DNA of 9,205 nt from Candidatus Zhuqueibacterota bacterium (GTDB taxonomy: Bacteria; Zhuqueibacterota; Zhuqueibacteria; Zhuqueibacterales; Zhuqueibacteraceae). Positions 7,242 through 9,205 of this stretch are shown here, one piece after another (position 1 is the first letter of the stretch; each line of letters starts with the position of its first letter). The stretch covers positions 1 through 9,205 of the forward strand of contig JABWAN010000448.1 in NCBI GenBank assembly GCA_013361015.1, written 5' to 3'. The position numbers and the translations under genes were made by a program. The notes below the pieces were generated by a model. The model saw only the letters and a program-made list of their open reading frames with translations, searched no databases and was not told the DNA's origin.

Positions 7242-7585
7242 ATTTGCACTCCTTCTCGGACAATCGCACGATACAACGGCATGAAATTCAACGGTTCGGA
7301 ATTCCATTTGGTGCCTTGATAGATCATCGTCGCGATGACTTGATCGTGCTCTAATTCGATCTCGAAGATTTGGTCGCGTATTTTCCGTTTCAGCTCATAC
7401 GTCACCTCTTGCGGCACGAGCACGAGCAGATCGATATCCGACTCCGGCGTTTCTTCGCCGCGCGCGACCGAGCCGTAGAGAATCACTTCGGCCTCGGGCA
7501 CGACTTGCCGAATGGCCGCGGCGCATGCGGCGAGCAAGCCGGCTTTGCTCGGATTGATTTTTTGCCATTCTTGATAGGTACGCAT
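7238..7585 (-). CDS. MNT-family nucleotidyltransferase (MNT2), first gene of the tandem TA operon
   Basis: A 115-residue minimal nucleotidyltransferase, paralogue of MNT1. It has the same active-site block, LYGSVARGEETPESDIDLLV, with Gly38-Ser39 and Asp50/Asp52. Its expected role is to modify and silence the neighbouring HEPN2, which is itself interrupted, so this antitoxin may have lost its partner or act on HEPN1. The frame runs upstream to an ATG at 7774, but those 63 extra residues have no counterpart in MNT1, are Arg/Lys-rich as chance GC-rich frames are, and contain the likely promoter. The ATG at 7585 gives the MRTYQEW start shared with MNT1. The gene end (REGVQI) encodes the AAGGAG that serves HEPN2. 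Family assignment is firm. Confidence 0.9.
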   Translation of the reverse strand: MRTYQEWQKINPSKAGLLAACAAAIRQVVPEAEVILYGSVARGEETPESDIDLLVLVPQEVTYELKRKIRDQIFEIELEHDQVIATMIYQGTKWNSEPLNFMPLYRAIVREGVQI

Positions 7586-7612
7586 AGAGCATTCTCGCTT
7601 TGTTTGCAGCGC

Positions 7613-7641
7613 AATATAGCGACAGTTGGATTTTGCCGCAA
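7613..7641 (-). promoter_or_regulatory. Sigma70-like promoter of the MNT-HEPN operon
   Basis: On the minus strand, TTGCGG (7641-7636), a 17-base spacer and TATATT (7618-7613) form a good sigma70-type promoter. It would start transcription about 20 bases before the MNT2 ATG at 7585. It lies inside the longer possible MNT2 frame, a further reason to prefer the shorter protein. Confidence 0.5.
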
Positions 7642-7678
7642 GAATTACCTTGCCGGGCACACGCCGCACGAGCCGGAA

Positions 7679-7709
7679 GCGGAAAGACGAAACCTCTCTC
7701 GCTTTCCGC
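7679..7709. repeat. Strong hairpin in the divergent intergenic region
   Basis: GCGGAAAG (7679-7686) pairs with CTTTCCGC (7702-7709), and CGA (7688-7690) with TCG (7699-7701), giving an 11-bp stem with one bulged A and an 8-base loop. No T-run follows on either strand. The hairpin lies between the two divergent promoters, where a terminator is not expected; an operator or a small mobile-repeat remnant is possible. Confidence 0.5.
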
Positions 7710-7740
7710 AATAACTTACAAGCCGCCTCCAAAATTGCCC

Positions 7741-7770
7741 TTGCATTTCTTTCACACAGCAGGTTATATT
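7741..7770 (+). promoter_or_regulatory. Sigma70-like promoter for the surface protein gene
   Basis: TTGCAT (7741-7746), an 18-base spacer and TATATT (7765-7770) read toward the gene at 7910. This would leave a leader of about 130 nt. Confidence 0.4.
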
Positions 7771-7909
7771 TCATGTGTTTCGAATGTGCGCTGTTTCTTC
7801 TTGAAGAAGGTGGCTGACGCTGTAAAAGGGCTGGAAGCCAGAATGATGGACAGCAATTGACTAATCGTCTATTCGTTGCTCACGTGGTTTGAGGAAGGAG
7901 GGAGCCGCC
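7771..7909 (+). promoter_or_regulatory. 5' leader of the surface protein gene, with nested stems and a strong ribosome binding site
   Basis: The leader can fold a nested stem: GCTGT (7819-7823) with ACAGC (7850-7854), enclosing GGCT-GGA-AGCC (7829-7839). I do not recognise a known riboswitch. GGAAGGAGGG ends seven bases before the ATG at 7910 and fixes the start. A 14-codon frame from ATG 7773 has no ribosome binding site and was not called. Confidence 0.35.
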
Positions 7910-8935
7910 ATGTCTAGCGATCGAGGCTGGCTTTATTCCGCTCTGACGTTTTTCCTGCTCGTGGTTGCCGCTGGTTTTCTCACCCTAATAATTGAATTCA
8001 TTCCCGAAAACATTGCACAGGCCTCTGCGCTACACGCCGCCCGGCAGGGCAATGTGCGCATCTCGCCTTCGCCCATCCTGCGCGAAGCCGCGGCCGCGCA
8101 TCCGATTTATTACCTGATGACGGTCTCTAATCTCGGCGAAGAAGCTGATACTTTCAACTTGTCAATCTCCGGCAATCTCTGGCCGACGACCGTGCTCGCC
8201 GCGGATACCGTCACCAAAGTCGCCACGACCGGTGAGCTTGCCGCGGGCGGGCAATTCGCGCTCGTGGTGCAGATCGACGTCCCGAGCAATGCCGCGCGCG
8301 GCGTGCGCGATACCGTGCGCGTGTATGCGATATCCGCAACGGATGCGAGCGTGCGCGACGCAGCATTTATTGCCACCACTTCGCTCGGCCTGGCGGCGGA
8401 TCTGCCCTTCAGCGAAGATTTTCCGGCGAACACTCTCAATGCCACGCGCTGGCTTAGGAATGACGGTCCGGCGATCGTCAACACGGATGCTGCGAGCGAG
8501 CCGAGTGCGCCCTTTAGCGTGAATTTCGACGGCGCGGACAAGGGCGGTGATCTCATCGAATCGCAGCCCATCAATCTCAGCCGCAAACGTGACGTCATTC
8601 TGCAATTCGCATATGAGCGCGGCGGCAACGGCAACCAGCCGGAGCCCGCGGATGATTTTTTTGTCGACTATTACAACGTCGACGGCGAATGGCTGCCTTT
8701 GCTCGCCTTGCCGGGTGCAGGTCCGAAAATGTCCAACTTTGCTTCCGAAGCGGTGCTGCTCCCGCACGATGCCTATCACAGCAGCTTGCGTTTGCGCTTT
8801 CGCAATGTCGCCACGCCCGGGCCGTTTGACGATTGGTACCTTGACAATGTGCGTGTGCTCGAGATTACGCCCGGCAAAATTCCGTTCCAGTCATATCCCC
8901 TTATTCTCCTTGGCATATTTGCGTTATCCAGGTAA
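7910..8935 (+). CDS. Membrane-anchored extracellular beta-sandwich protein, C-terminus replaced by foreign sequence
   Basis: A 341-residue reading frame with a single N-terminal membrane helix (about 9-29), either an uncleaved signal anchor or a signal peptide without an obvious cleavage site. The rest appears extracytoplasmic. Residues 68-160 look like an Ig/NEW3-like beta domain (YYLMTVSNLGEEADTFNLSI...), a type common in exported proteins. Residues 168-318 look like a jelly-roll module (FSEDFPANTLNATRWLRNDGPA...DDWYLDNVRVLEI) of the MAM/reelin-repeat kind, used for binding other proteins or glycans. No catalytic residues are recognisable. A longer start at TTG 7889 is rejected because the ribosome binding site points to 7910. 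From about 8868 the frame enters AT-rich sequence antisense to an acylase gene, so the final 20 or so residues are not native. The authentic protein is probably longer. Its function is unknown. Confidence 0.78.
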   Translation: MSSDRGWLYSALTFFLLVVAAGFLTLIIEFIPENIAQASALHAARQGNVRISPSPILREAAAAHPIYYLMTVSNLGEEADTFNLSISGNLWPTTVLAADTVTKVATTGELAAGGQFALVVQIDVPSNAARGVRDTVRVYAISATDASVRDAAFIATTSLGLAADLPFSEDFPANTLNATRWLRNDGPAIVNTDAASEPSAPFSVNFDGADKGGDLIESQPINLSRKRDVILQFAYERGGNGNQPEPADDFFVDYYNVDGEWLPLLALPGAGPKMSNFASEAVLLPHDAYHSSLRLRFRNVATPGPFDDWYLDNVRVLEITPGKIPFQSYPLILLGIFALSR

Positions 8936-9205
8936 TAAATTGTGTCATTTTTATCAGCATATACAATGTTCATACCCGGCAACCCTCTAATGTTAAGCGC
9001 ATTTTTAAACTCTGTAAAATTCCTTGCTTTATTCATAGTATGCCATTGCTCCGCAGCTTTTATACCCATATTAGCCGGAAACCGAACCGCATAAAATCCA
9101 GTTTTATTTTTTAGCACTGCACCATGCTTTCCCCAGTAAAATGTTTTTGTAACGGGCAACTTCAATAAGCCAATTTTAACTTTTAATTTAACCTTTCGAA
9201 CCTCT
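8776..9205 (-). CDS. Penicillin-acylase-family (Ntn hydrolase) protein, internal fragment
   Basis: The frame is open to the window edge, upstream of the TTG at 9165, so this is an internal piece. It matches a stretch of the beta chain of penicillin/acyl-homoserine-lactone acylases: VTKTFYWGKHGAVL, YAVRFP, AAEQWHTMNKARNFTEF and MNIVYADKNDTIYYLDNANMPRR, ending YDWNGILPG. These enzymes are usually secreted, self-cleave, and hydrolyse amide bonds; the catalytic N-terminal Ser and the rest of both chains are outside this piece. Family resemblance ends at about 8869. The frame then runs to a stop at 8776 through sequence antisense to the surface-protein gene, giving a basic, low-complexity tail (RKRKRKLL) that is not native. 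The gene is AT-rich and may come from another genome. The substrate cannot be inferred. Confidence 0.7.
   Translation of the reverse strand, partial: EVRKVKLKVKIGLLKLPVTKTFYWGKHGAVLKNKTGFYAVRFPANMGIKAAEQWHTMNKARNFTEFKNALNIRGLPGMNIVYADKNDTIYYLDNANMPRRIRGYDWNGILPGVISSTRTLSRYQSSNGPGVATLRKRKRKLL

Noticed and set aside
7586..7774. N-terminal extension of MNT2 up to ATG 7774
   Set aside because: The extension has no counterpart in MNT1, is basic and featureless, and overlaps the best promoter candidate.
7773..7817. A 14-codon leader peptide upstream of the surface protein
   Set aside because: No ribosome binding site precedes the ATG, and no codon run suggests attenuation.
575..8866. GAGATT at 575-580 and 8861-8866, near both junctions, as a target-site duplication of an inserted element
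   Set aside because: Six bases can recur by chance, there are no terminal inverted repeats or transposase, and removing the core does not restore any gene.

Overview
The window has three parts by composition: an AT-rich left end (about 1-575), a GC-rich core (about 577-8868) and an AT-rich right end (about 8869-9205). Each end carries a piece of one gene, and both pieces break off abruptly where composition changes. The core alone reads as a coherent bacterial locus. The ends may be real rearrangements, but two chimeric joins (assembly or whole-genome amplification) are the more likely explanation.

The organism of the core cannot be fixed from sequence alone. Repeated toxin-antitoxin (TA) modules, an Lhr helicase carrying a palindromic repeat that begins GTCATTC, and a membrane-anchored beta-sandwich surface protein suggest an uncultivated bacterium, perhaps of the FCB/KSB1/Calditrichota type. 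This is low-confidence inference. The AT-rich ends look more Bacteroidota-like, also only an impression.

Layout: 1-576 (+) is the transmembrane part of an ABC exporter lacking its ATPase domain. 669-1303 (-) is a VapB/VapC-type pair with start and stop codons overlapping. 1429-5988 (-) is a full-length Lhr superfamily 2 helicase, interrupted in frame by a palindromic repeat of about 100 bp. 6049-7585 (-) holds two tandem copies of an MNT nucleotidyltransferase/HEPN toxin-antitoxin pair, in the order MNT2-HEPN2-MNT1-HEPN1, each pair overlapping by ATGA. HEPN2 has an in-frame amber codon in place of a tryptophan. 7586-7909 is a divergent control region with a promoter candidate on each strand and a strong hairpin. 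7910-8935 (+) is a single-pass membrane protein with extracellular beta-sandwich domains whose last residues are foreign. 8776-9205 (-) is a fragment of a penicillin-acylase-family enzyme.

All genes from 7585 down to 669 point the same way. The MNT-HEPN cluster probably starts from the promoter at 7613-7641 and may read through into lhr, since the HEPN1-lhr gap is only 60 nt. The VapBC pair lies 125 nt beyond lhr with its own promoter candidates. So three TA modules bracket one RNA/DNA helicase gene. No rRNA, tRNA, CRISPR array, transposase or replication origin was seen.
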